From Pseudomonas sp. MN1F (GTDB lineage: Bacteria > Pseudomonadota > Gammaproteobacteria > Pseudomonadales > Pseudomonadaceae): a stretch of DNA of 64,000 nt. The stretch spans positions 124,001-188,000 of the forward strand of contig NZ_VZII01000058.1 in assembly GCF_009391885.1 (NCBI RefSeq). Reading direction: 5' to 3'. Below the pieces are notes generated by a model that was not told the origin of the DNA, searched no databases, and saw only the letters and a program-made list of their open reading frames with translations. Position numbers and translations under genes: made by a program. Below are positions 8,472 to 16,856 of this stretch, one piece after another (the first letter of the stretch is position 1; each line of letters begins with the position of its first letter).

Positions 8472-9386
8472 ATGGCAGGAAGCAGTCTATTGGTACTGAT
8501 CGACGACATCGCCACGGTGCTCGACGATGTTTCGGTGATGACCAAGGTCGCGGCAAAGAAGACCGCAGGCGTGTTGGGTGACGACCTGGCGCTCAATGCC
8601 CAGCAGGTCACCGGCGTGCGCGCTGAGCGCGAGATTCCGGTGGTGTGGGCGGTGGCCAAGGGCTCGCTGGTGAACAAGGCGATCCTGGTGCCGGCGGCGC
8701 TGTTGATCAGCGCGTTCATCCCTTGGGCAGTGACGCCGCTGCTGATGCTGGGTGGCGCCTACCTGTGCTTTGAAGGCTTCGAGAAGCTGGCGCACAAGTT
8801 TCTGCACAGCAAGGAAGAGGACGAAGTGCAGCACGAGGCGCGCAAGGAGGCCGTGGCCGATGCCACTGTCGACCTGGTGGCGTTCGAGAAAGCCAAGATC
8901 AAGGGTGCAGTGCGTACCGACTTCATCCTCTCCGCCGAAATCATCGCCATTACCTTGGGCATCGTCGCCGACTCGCCGCTGACGCAGCAGATCATCGTGC
9001 TGTCGGGCATCGCGGTGGTCATGACCATCGGTGTGTACGGGCTGGTGGGCGGTATCGTCAAGCTTGACGACCTGGGGCTGTGGATGACCCAGAAGTCGTC
9101 GCAGCTGGCCCGTTCGATCGGCAACGGCATCCTGCGGGCCGCACCCTACATGATGAAGAGCCTCTCAGTGATCGGCACCGCGGCGATGTTCCTGGTCGGT
9201 GGCGGGATTCTGGTACACGGGGTGGCGCCCCTGCATCACGCGGTCGAGGCGTTCAGCGAGGGGCGCGGAGGGGCACTGACCAGCGGCCTGCTCAATGGCC
9301 TGGCCGGTGTGCTGGCCGGGGCCGTGGTGCTGGCGGTGGTGGCTGCTGCGGGGAAACTGTGGCGGGCGCTGCGGCCCGCCACATGA
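8472..9386 (+). CDS. DUF808 (YedI-like) inner membrane protein
   Basis: The 304-residue protein begins MAGSSLLVLIDDIATVLDDVSVMTKVAAKKT, the typical start of the DUF808/YedI family, followed by GVLGDDLALNAQQVTG and several hydrophobic segments (about residues 72-95, 150-170, 175-200, 230-255 and 275-298). It also has the family's FEGFEKLAHKF motif near 98-108. The function of the family is unknown. It is a single gene with its own upstream region, divergent from the TetR regulator, and nothing ties it to purine metabolism. Confidence 0.9.
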   Translation: MAGSSLLVLIDDIATVLDDVSVMTKVAAKKTAGVLGDDLALNAQQVTGVRAEREIPVVWAVAKGSLVNKAILVPAALLISAFIPWAVTPLLMLGGAYLCFEGFEKLAHKFLHSKEEDEVQHEARKEAVADATVDLVAFEKAKIKGAVRTDFILSAEIIAITLGIVADSPLTQQIIVLSGIAVVMTIGVYGLVGGIVKLDDLGLWMTQKSSQLARSIGNGILRAAPYMMKSLSVIGTAAMFLVGGGILVHGVAPLHHAVEAFSEGRGGALTSGLLNGLAGVLAGAVVLAVVAAAGKLWRALRPAT

Positions 9387-9390
9387 GGGC

Positions 9391-11334
9391 TCACTTGCCG
9401 GTTGCGATGCCTTGCTCCTCGGGCTTCCAGGCCAGCAGGCCCTGGCTGAAGCCGTGGGCCGCACTCTGGTAGTAGGCGATTGCCCGGCGGATCAGTGGGT
9501 TGTCGCTGGTGACCGTGGTTTCCCGGCTTTTGCCCAAGGCGTCTTCATGCACACGCATGCCGCCACGTGGGCTGAGAATGGCCAGGTTGTTGCCGTCGAA
9601 CAGCCCCAGGTGCTGGTAGTTGCCGATCAGCACGCGTGGCGGCAGGTCGTCTTCCTTGAGCAGGTCGCGGCCGAAGAAGGTCGAGGTGTAGTCGAAGTTG
9701 AGCAAGCCCAGCAGGGTAGGTGCCAGGTCGATCTGGCTGGCCAGCTTGCTGTCTTCGCGGGGCTCGACCATTTTCGGTGCGTAGATCCACAGCGGGATCT
9801 GGTAGTTGTTCACCGGCAGGTCCTCGACCCCGGCGCTACCGGCCGTGTGGTCGGCGACAAAGACGAACAGGGTGTTGTCGAACCACGGCTTGCCCTTGGC
9901 TTCCTTGAGGAACTGGGCGATGGCATGGTCGGTGTACTTCACCGCGCCTTCGCGGCCGTCGCCTGACGGGATGTCGATGCGGCCGTCCGGGTAGGTGTAG
10001 GGACGGTGGTTCGAGGTGGTCATCAGTTGCAGGAAGAACGGCTTTTGCTGGGCGAAATCGGCATCGGCCAGCTTGAGGGTCTGCCGGTACAGGTCCTCGT
10101 CAGCCATGCCCCAGGCGTTCTTGAAGCTGATTTCGCTTTCATCGACGCTGCTCTGGTCGACAATGCGGTAGCCGTTGCCGCTGAAGAAGGCATTCATGTT
10201 GTCGAAGTAGCCGCGCCCGCCGTAGACGAAGACGGCGTCGTAGCCTTTGGCGGTCAGTTGCTGGCCAAGGCTGGCGTAACCGCTTTCGCGGCCGATGCGC
10301 TTGACGATCGAGCGGCCCGGGGTGGGCGGGATCGACAGGGTGATGGCTTCCAGGCCGCGGTCGGTACGGGTGCCGGTGGCGTAGAAGTTGTTGAAGTACA
10401 GGCTCTCGCGGCGCAGGGCGTCGAGGTTCGGCGTGAGGTTGCGCGCATCGCCGTTGCTGCCCATGTACTTGGCGCTGAAGCTTTCGATGGTCACCAGGAT
10501 GATGTTCGGGGTGCGCTGCTCGCCGTTGGCACTGATGTGGCGGCGGATGTCCTGAGGCTCCTGGCCCTGGAAGCTGGCATTGGGTTCGGCCAGTTCCTGG
10601 TGCATCTGCGCGCCGACTTCACCGGCGCCGAGGCTGGCGTAGAACTGGGTGTAGTCCAGTTCGTTGTTACGGAAGGCGGCGAAGAACTGGTAAGGGCCGT
10701 TGCTGGCCAGTTCGCGCTGGTAGGCGTTGCCGCCCTGGCCGCGTGGGAACTGCTGGTCGATGACCACGATGTTCAGGCCGACCAGCACGGCCAGCACGCC
10801 CAGCCCGGAGAAGCGCTGGCGTGAGGTGGCGGCGGGGCCGGCGAGGGCCTGGGCCAGCGGTTTGCGCAACAGCAGAGCGAGCAGGGCTGCGGCCACCGCG
10901 ATGCCGCTGAGCAGTGCCGGCAGTGGGTAGGACTCGCGGATGTTGTCCAGCACTTCCTTGGAATACACCAGGTAGTCGACAGCGATAAAGTTGAAGCGTA
11001 CGCCGAATTCATCCCAGAACAGCCACTCGGCCACGGCGACGAACAGCATCACGAACAGGCTGACCACCAGCAAACCGCCGAGCAGCCAGCGGTTGGCAGG
11101 CGAGCGCCACAGCCTGTTCGGGCACAGCGCCAGGTACACACCCAGCGGCAGGGCCGTGTAGATGAGGAAGCTCAGGTCGTAGATGGCCCCGTCGAAGAAG
11201 ATCGAGAAATAATTGCCGCTGACCTCATCCAGATGAGTCACCAGCAATAGGATTCGTGTCAGCAGGAATATGCCGAACCAGGTTGAGCAAAGCAGCAGCA
11301 GATAGCGCCATGGCGCGGCGAGGGAAGTACGCAT
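9391..11334 (-). CDS. LTA-synthase/OpgB-like membrane phosphotransferase (sulfatase family)
   Basis: The 647-residue protein has about five N-terminal membrane helices (residues 10-220) and a large periplasmic alkaline-phosphatase/sulfatase domain. The domain starts with NIILVTIESFSAKYMG and contains TGTRTDRGLEA, where the first threonine is the expected catalytic nucleophile. It also has FVYGGRGYFDNMN, MTTSNHRPYTYP and FVADHTAGSAG, which supply metal-binding residues. Relatives transfer phosphoglycerol to lipoteichoic acid or periplasmic glucans. In a Gram-negative cell, modification of periplasmic glucan or another envelope glycan is the likely role, but the substrate cannot be read from the sequence. 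The start at 11334 (MRTSLAAPW) is preferred because the upstream in-frame extension is AT-rich and non-coding in character. Confidence 0.85.
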   Translation of the reverse strand: MRTSLAAPWRYLLLLCSTWFGIFLLTRILLLVTHLDEVSGNYFSIFFDGAIYDLSFLIYTALPLGVYLALCPNRLWRSPANRWLLGGLLVVSLFVMLFVAVAEWLFWDEFGVRFNFIAVDYLVYSKEVLDNIRESYPLPALLSGIAVAAALLALLLRKPLAQALAGPAATSRQRFSGLGVLAVLVGLNIVVIDQQFPRGQGGNAYQRELASNGPYQFFAAFRNNELDYTQFYASLGAGEVGAQMHQELAEPNASFQGQEPQDIRRHISANGEQRTPNIILVTIESFSAKYMGSNGDARNLTPNLDALRRESLYFNNFYATGTRTDRGLEAITLSIPPTPGRSIVKRIGRESGYASLGQQLTAKGYDAVFVYGGRGYFDNMNAFFSGNGYRIVDQSSVDESEISFKNAWGMADEDLYRQTLKLADADFAQQKPFFLQLMTTSNHRPYTYPDGRIDIPSGDGREGAVKYTDHAIAQFLKEAKGKPWFDNTLFVFVADHTAGSAGVEDLPVNNYQIPLWIYAPKMVEPREDSKLASQIDLAPTLLGLLNFDYTSTFFGRDLLKEDDLPPRVLIGNYQHLGLFDGNNLAILSPRGGMRVHEDALGKSRETTVTSDNPLIRRAIAYYQSAAHGFSQGLLAWKPEEQGIATGK

Positions 11335-11465
11335 CAAGTTGGCCTGTTTTCTTTCTTGGTTGTGCGAGGGCAACGAGTCTAGTCGAAAATTTGCAAAAAT
11401 ATTGTCAAAAAATCGCCGTACAGGCGAAGGCGATGGCTTTATAGTCGTAACTAGCTTTTTCAGAC

Positions 11466-11789
11466 TTGATCGGGAGGAAAAACCCACATGTCGGTGTGCT
11501 GACTTACGACGCCTATCACCTGGCGCTCTACCTGCTCACAGCACTGGCGTGGGGGGCTTTGGGCTTTGGCTTCCTGCTGCGCAGCGCTGACACTCAGGCC
11601 CTTTACAAGTGCTGTGGGATGTTTGGCCTGGCATTGGCGATCAATTCGGTCATGCTGGTGCTGGATATCTTCCGGGTGATCCCGCACCACCAAGTAGAGT
11701 GGGTATTGCTGGTGTTTGGCATGTTACTGCCAGTGGTCATGTTTTTGACTCACAAGGCAATATTTGTAGTAAGTAAGATAAAGTCTTAA
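11466..11789 (+). CDS. Small three- or four-helix membrane protein with unusual start
   Basis: The open frame gives a protein of about 97-107 residues with hydrophobic stretches at roughly 17-37, 50-66 and 79-98. I do not recognise a family. The best ribosome site (GGGAGG, 11472-11477) points to the ATG at 11488, but that ATG opens a frame of only four codons (M-S-V-C, stop at 11500-11502). The long frame has no ATG near it: its candidate starts are TTG 11466, before the ribosome site, or GTG 11496, 18 bases after it. Removing one GT from gtgtg would fuse the ATG to the long frame as MSVLTYDAYH. Either the four-codon leader couples to the GTG, or two bases were gained here. Confidence 0.6.
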   Translation: MIGRKNPHVGVLTYDAYHLALYLLTALAWGALGFGFLLRSADTQALYKCCGMFGLALAINSVMLVLDIFRVIPHHQVEWVLLVFGMLLPVVMFLTHKAIFVVSKIKS

Positions 11790-11823
11790 AACGCTGTAAG
11801 CGTAAACTTACAAAGTGGTTGAA

Positions 11824-11853
11824 TGACGGCGCCGTCAAATAACGGCGCTGTCA
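11824..11853. terminator. Hairpin between convergent small-membrane and tsx genes
   Basis: 12-bp stem with one G-U pair (tgacggcgccgt / acggcgctgtca) and a 6-base loop, placed between the two convergent stops. No clear T-run follows on either strand. Confidence 0.5.
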
Positions 11854-11865
11854 CGATTGCGCCGA

Positions 11866-12648
11866 TCAGAAGTGCACTTTTACCAAGAGACTCATGGTGT
11901 TCTGGTCGGTGGTGAAGCCATCGCTGTCCTTGATGCCGTACTTGTCCTTCCAGTAGTCGTACTCGACACCCACATACAGCTGCTTCTCGCCCAGGTGCAG
12001 GGCTTTGCCCAGGTCGTACTTGATCTGCGGGTTGAAGTGCAGGTTGGCGTGGTAGGTGCCGTGACGGTTCTCGTCATTGTCGACGACCCAGTCCATGAAG
12101 CCATCGATCAGCACATCCGAGTCACCGACCGGAATGGTGTAGGACCAGACCGGGGTGATCTGCCAGACATTGTTGCCCGCGCGGCTGCCTTCAGGCATGC
12201 GGTTGTAGAAGTTCAGCTGGAAGTAGTCGAAGCCCGGAATGTTCAGGTCGAAGCCTGGGCCGATCAGGTACGACTCGACGTCACCCTCGCCAAACTCGTA
12301 GGTCGCGGCCAGCAGCACGTCCTTGACCGGGCCGAACTCGAGCTTCTGGTCGAAGATCTTGCCGAACGACAGGCGCGGGCTGAATTCGCCGTAGTAGCTG
12401 TTGGGGCCGTTATTGGCGTCCTTCTTGCCCTGGTAGAAGATCTTGTCGACGAAGAAGAAGTTGTCGCCGTACTTCCAGCCATCGGCGTGCTCGAAGGTGA
12501 AGGTTTGCTGAGTATCGGGGTTGACCTTGAAGTTCTTGCCCCACAGGTAGGTCAGGCTGTTGTTCTGCCACTGCAGCAGGTCGCCGGCGAAGGTGGTGCC
12601 GCAGGCCAGCAGGCCGCCCGCGAGAATCAGGCTGTTGATGGTACGCAT
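11866..12648 (-). CDS. Tsx-like nucleoside-specific outer membrane channel, copy 1
   Basis: The 260-residue protein has a signal peptide (MRTINSLILAGGLLACGTTFA, cut before GDLLQW) and a beta-barrel body typical of the Tsx/OmpK family: LTYLWGKNFKVNP, FEHADGWKYGDNFFFVDK, YYGEFSPRLSFGKI and the C-terminal aromatic VKVHF. Tsx channels let nucleosides cross the outer membrane. The start at 12648 is where the signal peptide begins and has a GGAGCG site before it. It lies downstream of a very similar paralogue (13001-13786) but is separated from it by 352 bp holding a TTGAC-N6-GTCAG site, so it probably has its own promoter. Confidence 0.88.
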   Translation of the reverse strand: MRTINSLILAGGLLACGTTFAGDLLQWQNNSLTYLWGKNFKVNPDTQQTFTFEHADGWKYGDNFFFVDKIFYQGKKDANNGPNSYYGEFSPRLSFGKIFDQKLEFGPVKDVLLAATYEFGEGDVESYLIGPGFDLNIPGFDYFQLNFYNRMPEGSRAGNNVWQITPVWSYTIPVGDSDVLIDGFMDWVVDNDENRHGTYHANLHFNPQIKYDLGKALHLGEKQLYVGVEYDYWKDKYGIKDSDGFTTDQNTMSLLVKVHF

Positions 12649-12860
12649 TGCGAGTGTCGCTCCCTTGATTGATCTGTTGTCAGCGCTCGTTACCGGCGCT
12701 TTTTTGTCTTTTGAGTCAGCTTTTTTCGATTGGCCACACTTGTTTGGCAAGAGCTGCGCCAACTTTCGGGGTTAGCTGCTACCTTCCTGCTCGACTCGTT
12801 CTGAACGGATGAAAATGGGTGTTTCAGGCTGGCAACACGTTGGCCAACCGCCCGAATTCA

Positions 12861-12876
12861 TTGACTGAGCGGTCAG
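12861..12876. promoter_or_regulatory. TTGAC-N6-GTCAG palindrome (candidate RutR-like operator)
   Basis: The form agrees with the known RutR box TTGACCA-NN-TGGTCAA at nine of its ten outer bases. It lies 213 bp before tsx copy 1. A RutR-like regulator is encoded 4.5 kb away. Binding is inferred. Confidence 0.5.
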
Positions 12877-12949
12877 TAAACGCAGGCAGAATCCATCCTG
12901 CCCTGATCGAGGGGGCGCGCAGATTACTGGCTTGCGCGCCGCGCCTCAA

Positions 12950-12968
12950 GTGCTCCGTCCTGGAGCAC
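12950..12968 (-). terminator. Hairpin downstream of tsx copy 2
   Basis: Perfect 7-bp stem (gtgctcc / ggagcac) with a 5-base loop, about 33 bp after the stop of copy 2. No strong T-run follows. Confidence 0.45.
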
Positions 12969-13000
12969 GGTGATTCAAACCTGTGCGTTTGGTCAGATTT

Positions 13001-13786
13001 TCAGAAGTGCACTTTGATCAGGGCACTGGCGACACTCTGATTGCTGTCCAGGTTGCCGCGGCTGTCGATGCCGTACTTGTCTTTCCAGTAGCTGTACTCG
13101 AAGCCGACGTACAGCTGCTTGGCGCCGATGTTCAGGGCCTTGCCCAGGTCGTATTTGACCTGCGGGTTGAAGTGCAGGTTGGCGTGGTAGGTGCCACGGT
13201 TGTTCTGGTCGTTGTCGGTGACCCAGTCCATGTAGCCATCGATCAGAATGTCGGATTTGCCCACAGGGATGGTGTAGGACCAGCCGGGGGTGATCTGCCA
13301 GACGTTGTCACCGGGGCGGTCACCCTCGGTGTTGCGCACGTAGAAGTTCAGGGTGAAATAGTTGAAGCCGGGAATGTCCAGGTCGAAGCCGGGGCCGATC
13401 AGGTAGGCCTCGTTGTCGCCTTCGCCACGTTCATAGGTCATCGCCAGCAGCACGTCCTTGATCGGGCCGAAGGCGAGCTTCTGGTCGAAGATCTTGCCAA
13501 ACGACAGGCGTGGGCTGAACTCACCGTAGTAGGTGTCCTCGCCTTTGCTGCGGTCAGCCTTGCCGTTGTAGAAGATCTTGTCGACGAAGAAGAACGTGTC
13601 GCCGTACTTCCATTTGTTGGCGTGCTCGAAAGTGATGGTCTGCTGGATATCGGGGTTGATCTTGAAGTCCTTGCCGTACAGGTACGTCAGGCTTTCGCCG
13701 TGCCACAGCAGCCAATCGCCTGCATGGGCGGGGAGGGTGGCCAGCAGGCTGCTGCCCAGCAGCAGGGACGAGGTGATGCGCTTCAT
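13001..13786 (-). CDS. Tsx-like nucleoside-specific outer membrane channel, copy 2
   Basis: The 261-residue protein has a signal peptide (MKRITSSLLLGSSLLATLPAHA, cut before GDWLLW) and a barrel nearly colinear with copy 1: LTYLYGKDFKINPDIQQT, KWKYGDTFFFVDKIFYNG, YYGEFSPRLSFGKIFDQKL and a C-terminal LIKVHF. It differs most in surface segments such as DRSKGEDT and NTEGDRPGDN, so the two channels could favour different nucleosides or bases. It follows the NCS2 permease gene by 144 bp on the same strand. I chose the start at 13786 from the signal peptide. Confidence 0.88.
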   Translation of the reverse strand: MKRITSSLLLGSSLLATLPAHAGDWLLWHGESLTYLYGKDFKINPDIQQTITFEHANKWKYGDTFFFVDKIFYNGKADRSKGEDTYYGEFSPRLSFGKIFDQKLAFGPIKDVLLAMTYERGEGDNEAYLIGPGFDLDIPGFNYFTLNFYVRNTEGDRPGDNVWQITPGWSYTIPVGKSDILIDGYMDWVTDNDQNNRGTYHANLHFNPQVKYDLGKALNIGAKQLYVGFEYSYWKDKYGIDSRGNLDSNQSVASALIKVHF

Positions 13787-13930
13787 GTTGTGATTCCCGG
13801 ACTTATTGTTTTTGTTGGCGGTTTTTTCGGCGCGCAGGCGCCCCGAGCGGCCCATTCCGGCGGGCCGACGGTGAAGCGGTTACGGCGGATAGTGAACAGG
13901 GGCGGCACACTGCGCCGCCCCGCTCAGGGC

Positions 13931-15286
13931 TCAATGTTGGTGGCAGGCGTCGTTATGCACGGCGCGCTCGGCACCACCGAGGATGTTGAACAGCACGTTG
14001 AGCACCAGGGCACTGACCGTGGCCATGGCAATCCCGCTGTGGGTGATGGGTTCCATCCACTGCGGCATCTGCGCGAAGAACTCCGGCTTGACCACAGGGA
14101 TCAGGCCGAAGCCGACGCTTACCGCCACCAGCAGCTGGTTGCGGCGGTCGCCGATGTCGGCTTCCTGGAGGATCTTGATCCCGGTGGCGGTGACCATGCC
14201 GAACATGGCGATGGACGCGCCGCCCAGTACCGCGGGCGGGATCGAGGCAATCAGGAAGGCTGCCTTGGGCAGCAGGCTGAGCATGATCAGCAGTGCGCCT
14301 GCGGTTATCGTGACGTAGCGGCAACGCACGCCAGTCATCTGCACCAGGCCGATGTTCTGGGCGAACGAGGAGTGGGTGAAGGTGTTGAAGAAACCGGCGA
14401 TGAACGACGCGCCGGCATCGCACAACAGGCCGCGACGCAGCATCCCTGGTGTCACTTCACGGTCTGTCACCTTGCCCAGGGCGAGGAACATGCCCGTCGA
14501 CTCGACGAAGATGATCACCACTACCAGGCACATCGACAGGATCGGCGCCAGGCTGAAGGTCGGCATGCCGAAGTGCAGTGGGGTGACCACTTGCAGCCAC
14601 GGCGTGTCGCTCAGGCCCGACAGGTCGACCATGCCGATGGAACCGGCGAGGATGTAGCCAAGGCCCATGCCCACCAGCACCGACACGTTGACCCAGAAGC
14701 CGCGCATGAAGCGGTTGATCAACAGGATGACGGCCAGCACCAGGCCAGCCACCAGCAGGTAGATCGGCGAGCCGAAGGTCGTGGCGTCCTGGCCACCACC
14801 GGCCCAGTTGACTGCGACCGGGAACAGCGACAGGCCAATCGAGGTGATCACCGTGCCGGTGACCAGTGGTGGGAAGAAGCGTACGACCTTGGACATGAAC
14901 GGCGCGATCAGCATGCCGAAGAACCCGGCAGCGATGGTCGCGCCGAAGATCCCCTGCAGGCCCACGCCCGGCATGCCGGCCATGGCCACCATGCTGCCGA
15001 CGGCAGCGAAGCTGGCACCCATCATCACCGGCATGCGGATCCCGACCGGGCCGATCCCGAACGACTGGATGATGGTGGCGACACCGGCGACCAGCAGGTC
15101 GGCGTTGATCAGGAAAGCGACTTCTTCACGGGACAAACCAGCGGCCTGGCCGATGATCAGAGGGACGGCAATCGCCCCCCCGTACATCAGCAGTACATGT
15201 TGCAGGCCAACCAGGAACAGTTGGAACAGGGGCAGAGGCTGTCGCGGCGGCGCAACTGGAATGTACGCCTTGCGTGACTCGGACAT
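13931..15286 (-). CDS. uacT: NCS2-family purine permease, UacT-like (urate/xanthine:H+ symporter)
   Basis: The 451-residue protein has about 12-14 membrane segments and the NCS2 signature QNIGLVQMTG near residues 311-320. GGAIAVPLIIGQAAG near the N-terminus and GASFAAVGSM in the third segment are typical of the nucleobase-ascorbate group. The C-terminal half has the long hydrophobic repeats of the family. Its position directly upstream of a tsx gene and downstream of urate oxidase suggests uptake of urate or xanthine across the inner membrane after passage through the outer-membrane channel. The symbol follows synteny; substrate preference between urate and xanthine cannot be read safely. Confidence 0.85.
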   Translation of the reverse strand: MSESRKAYIPVAPPRQPLPLFQLFLVGLQHVLLMYGGAIAVPLIIGQAAGLSREEVAFLINADLLVAGVATIIQSFGIGPVGIRMPVMMGASFAAVGSMVAMAGMPGVGLQGIFGATIAAGFFGMLIAPFMSKVVRFFPPLVTGTVITSIGLSLFPVAVNWAGGGQDATTFGSPIYLLVAGLVLAVILLINRFMRGFWVNVSVLVGMGLGYILAGSIGMVDLSGLSDTPWLQVVTPLHFGMPTFSLAPILSMCLVVVIIFVESTGMFLALGKVTDREVTPGMLRRGLLCDAGASFIAGFFNTFTHSSFAQNIGLVQMTGVRCRYVTITAGALLIMLSLLPKAAFLIASIPPAVLGGASIAMFGMVTATGIKILQEADIGDRRNQLLVAVSVGFGLIPVVKPEFFAQMPQWMEPITHSGIAMATVSALVLNVLFNILGGAERAVHNDACHQH

Positions 15287-15414
15287 GCAGCACCTCGAGT
15301 TTTGTTTTTATTCTCGGATCCAAGCGCCGGTCGCAAGCGGCGGGCCAAGGCAGCCCGGGTTTCCCGCCAGCAGTCGAACGCTCGATGCTTGCTTGTTGCG
15401 TATGTCTTGAAACA

Positions 15415-15462
15415 GAGGCCGGATTTACCGGCCTCTTCGCGGGCAAGCCCGCTCCCACAGGG
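15415..15462. repeat. REP-type element between uacT and puuD
   Basis: An 8-bp stem (gaggccgg / ccggcctc, 15415-15435) is followed by the second REP hairpin gcgggcaagcccgc (15439-15452) and ctcccacaggg. This is the common P. putida REP type and may end the puuD transcript. Confidence 0.75.
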
Positions 15463-15482
15463 AGAGCGGTGCGCCCGGTGGA

Positions 15483-16811
15483 TCAGTTGACCTGAGCGCC
15501 TTTGGCGATCCAGTCACCGACGAGCTTGCGCTCTTCGGCAGTCATCTGGGTGATGTTGCCCAGCGGCATGATCTGGCTGGCAACCGCTTGCGCCTGAATG
15601 CGCGCGGCCTGGGCCTGGATCTGCTGCGGGGTGTCGAACATCACGCCGGCAGGTGCTGCGCTGAACAGTGGGCTGGTCGGTTTCGACGAGTGGCACACGC
15701 TGCAGCGTTCCTGGATGACTTTGTGGATCTTGTCGAAGTCGCCACCCGCGGCCTGTGCAGTTGCCTGGGCCGGGGCCTCGGCTGGTGCGGCTGGTGCTTC
15801 GGCGGCCTTGGCGGCTTCCTCGGCGCGCAGCTCGGCGGCGGTCTTGCCACCGACGGCGGTGGCGGGCAGTGGCTGGTACTCGACCTTCGCTGCGGCCTGC
15901 TCAGGGCTGACTGCCATCGGCTTGGGGCCGGTGACATAGGCCAGGCAGATCATCGCCAGGGCACCGACCGGCAAGGTCCAGGCGTACTTGTTGCTGTCGT
16001 GGCGGGTGTTGAAGTAGTGGCGGATCAGAACCGCGGCTACTGCAATGCCGGCCAGGATCAGCCAGTTGTACTGGCTACCGTAGGTGCTCGGGAAGTGGTT
16101 GCTGATCATGATGAACAGCACCGGCAGGGTGAAGTAGTTGTTGTGACGCGAGCGCAGCAGGCCCTTGGCCGGCAGTACCGGGTCCGGGGTCTGGTTGTTC
16201 TCGATCGCCGCCACCAGCTGGCGCTGGGCCGGCATGATGATGCGGAACACGTTACCGACCATGATGGTGCCGATGATCGCGCCGGTGTGCAGGTACGCAC
16301 CACGGCCGCTGAACACCAGGCTGAAGCCGAAGCAGGCGGCAATGATCAGGACGAACAGCACGGCGCCGAGCAGGGCAGGGTGCTTGCCCAGTGGCGAGTC
16401 GCACAGGAAGTCGTAGATGAACCAGCCGGCAACCAGCGAACCGATACCGATGGCCACGCCTTCGGCACCGCTCAGGGTGCTGCCGGGGGCCAGCAGGTAG
16501 AGGCTCGGGTTCCAGTAGAACACCACGCACAGCAGGGCGATACCGGACATCCAGGTGAAGTAGGCTTCCCATTTGAACCAGTGCAGGTTCTCGGGCATTT
16601 TCGGGGGTGCGAGCTTGTATTTCTCCAGGTGGTAGATACCACCGCCGTGAATCGCCCAGAGATCACCCGACAACCCATCGCGCGGGTTGCTTCGGTTCAG
16701 GTGGTTCTCCAGCCAGACGAAGTAGAACGATGCACCGATCCAGGCCACGCCGGTGATCATGTGAACCCAGCGAATGCTCAGGTTCAGCCATTCGTGAAGG
16801 TGTGCTTCCAC
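15483..16811 (-). CDS. puuD: Membrane urate oxidase PuuD with fused cytochrome c domain
   Basis: The 442-residue protein oxidises urate to 5-hydroxyisourate. The first ~310 residues carry eight hydrophobic segments and the PuuD N-terminal signature (LSIRWVHMITGVAWIGASFYFVW). A proline/alanine-rich linker (about 320-360) leads to a C-terminal cytochrome c domain with CSVCH at 370-374 and a distal MPLGN methionine near 416. The layout implies that electrons pass to the respiratory chain rather than to soluble oxygen chemistry. It sits before allA in the minus-strand purine unit, 45 bp downstream of it. The haem-attachment motif is seen directly; electron transfer to a terminal oxidase is inferred from the family. 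Confidence 0.93.
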   Translation of the reverse strand: MEAHLHEWLNLSIRWVHMITGVAWIGASFYFVWLENHLNRSNPRDGLSGDLWAIHGGGIYHLEKYKLAPPKMPENLHWFKWEAYFTWMSGIALLCVVFYWNPSLYLLAPGSTLSGAEGVAIGIGSLVAGWFIYDFLCDSPLGKHPALLGAVLFVLIIAACFGFSLVFSGRGAYLHTGAIIGTIMVGNVFRIIMPAQRQLVAAIENNQTPDPVLPAKGLLRSRHNNYFTLPVLFIMISNHFPSTYGSQYNWLILAGIAVAAVLIRHYFNTRHDSNKYAWTLPVGALAMICLAYVTGPKPMAVSPEQAAAKVEYQPLPATAVGGKTAAELRAEEAAKAAEAPAAPAEAPAQATAQAAGGDFDKIHKVIQERCSVCHSSKPTSPLFSAAPAGVMFDTPQQIQAQAARIQAQAVASQIMPLGNITQMTAEERKLVGDWIAKGAQVN

Positions 16812-16856
16812 AGTATGTACCTCTGCCGATCACCGTGAACGATGACCGACCTTTTC

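Larger units (their letters stand above)
12649..13000. other. 352-bp intergenic region between the two tsx-like genes
   Basis: It holds the promoter side of copy 1 and the 3' end signals of copy 2. I see the palindrome ttgactgagcggtcag at 12861-12876, a hairpin at 12950-12968 and a second weak gcgcgc hairpin at 12915-12939. No convincing ORF is present. Confidence 0.6.
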
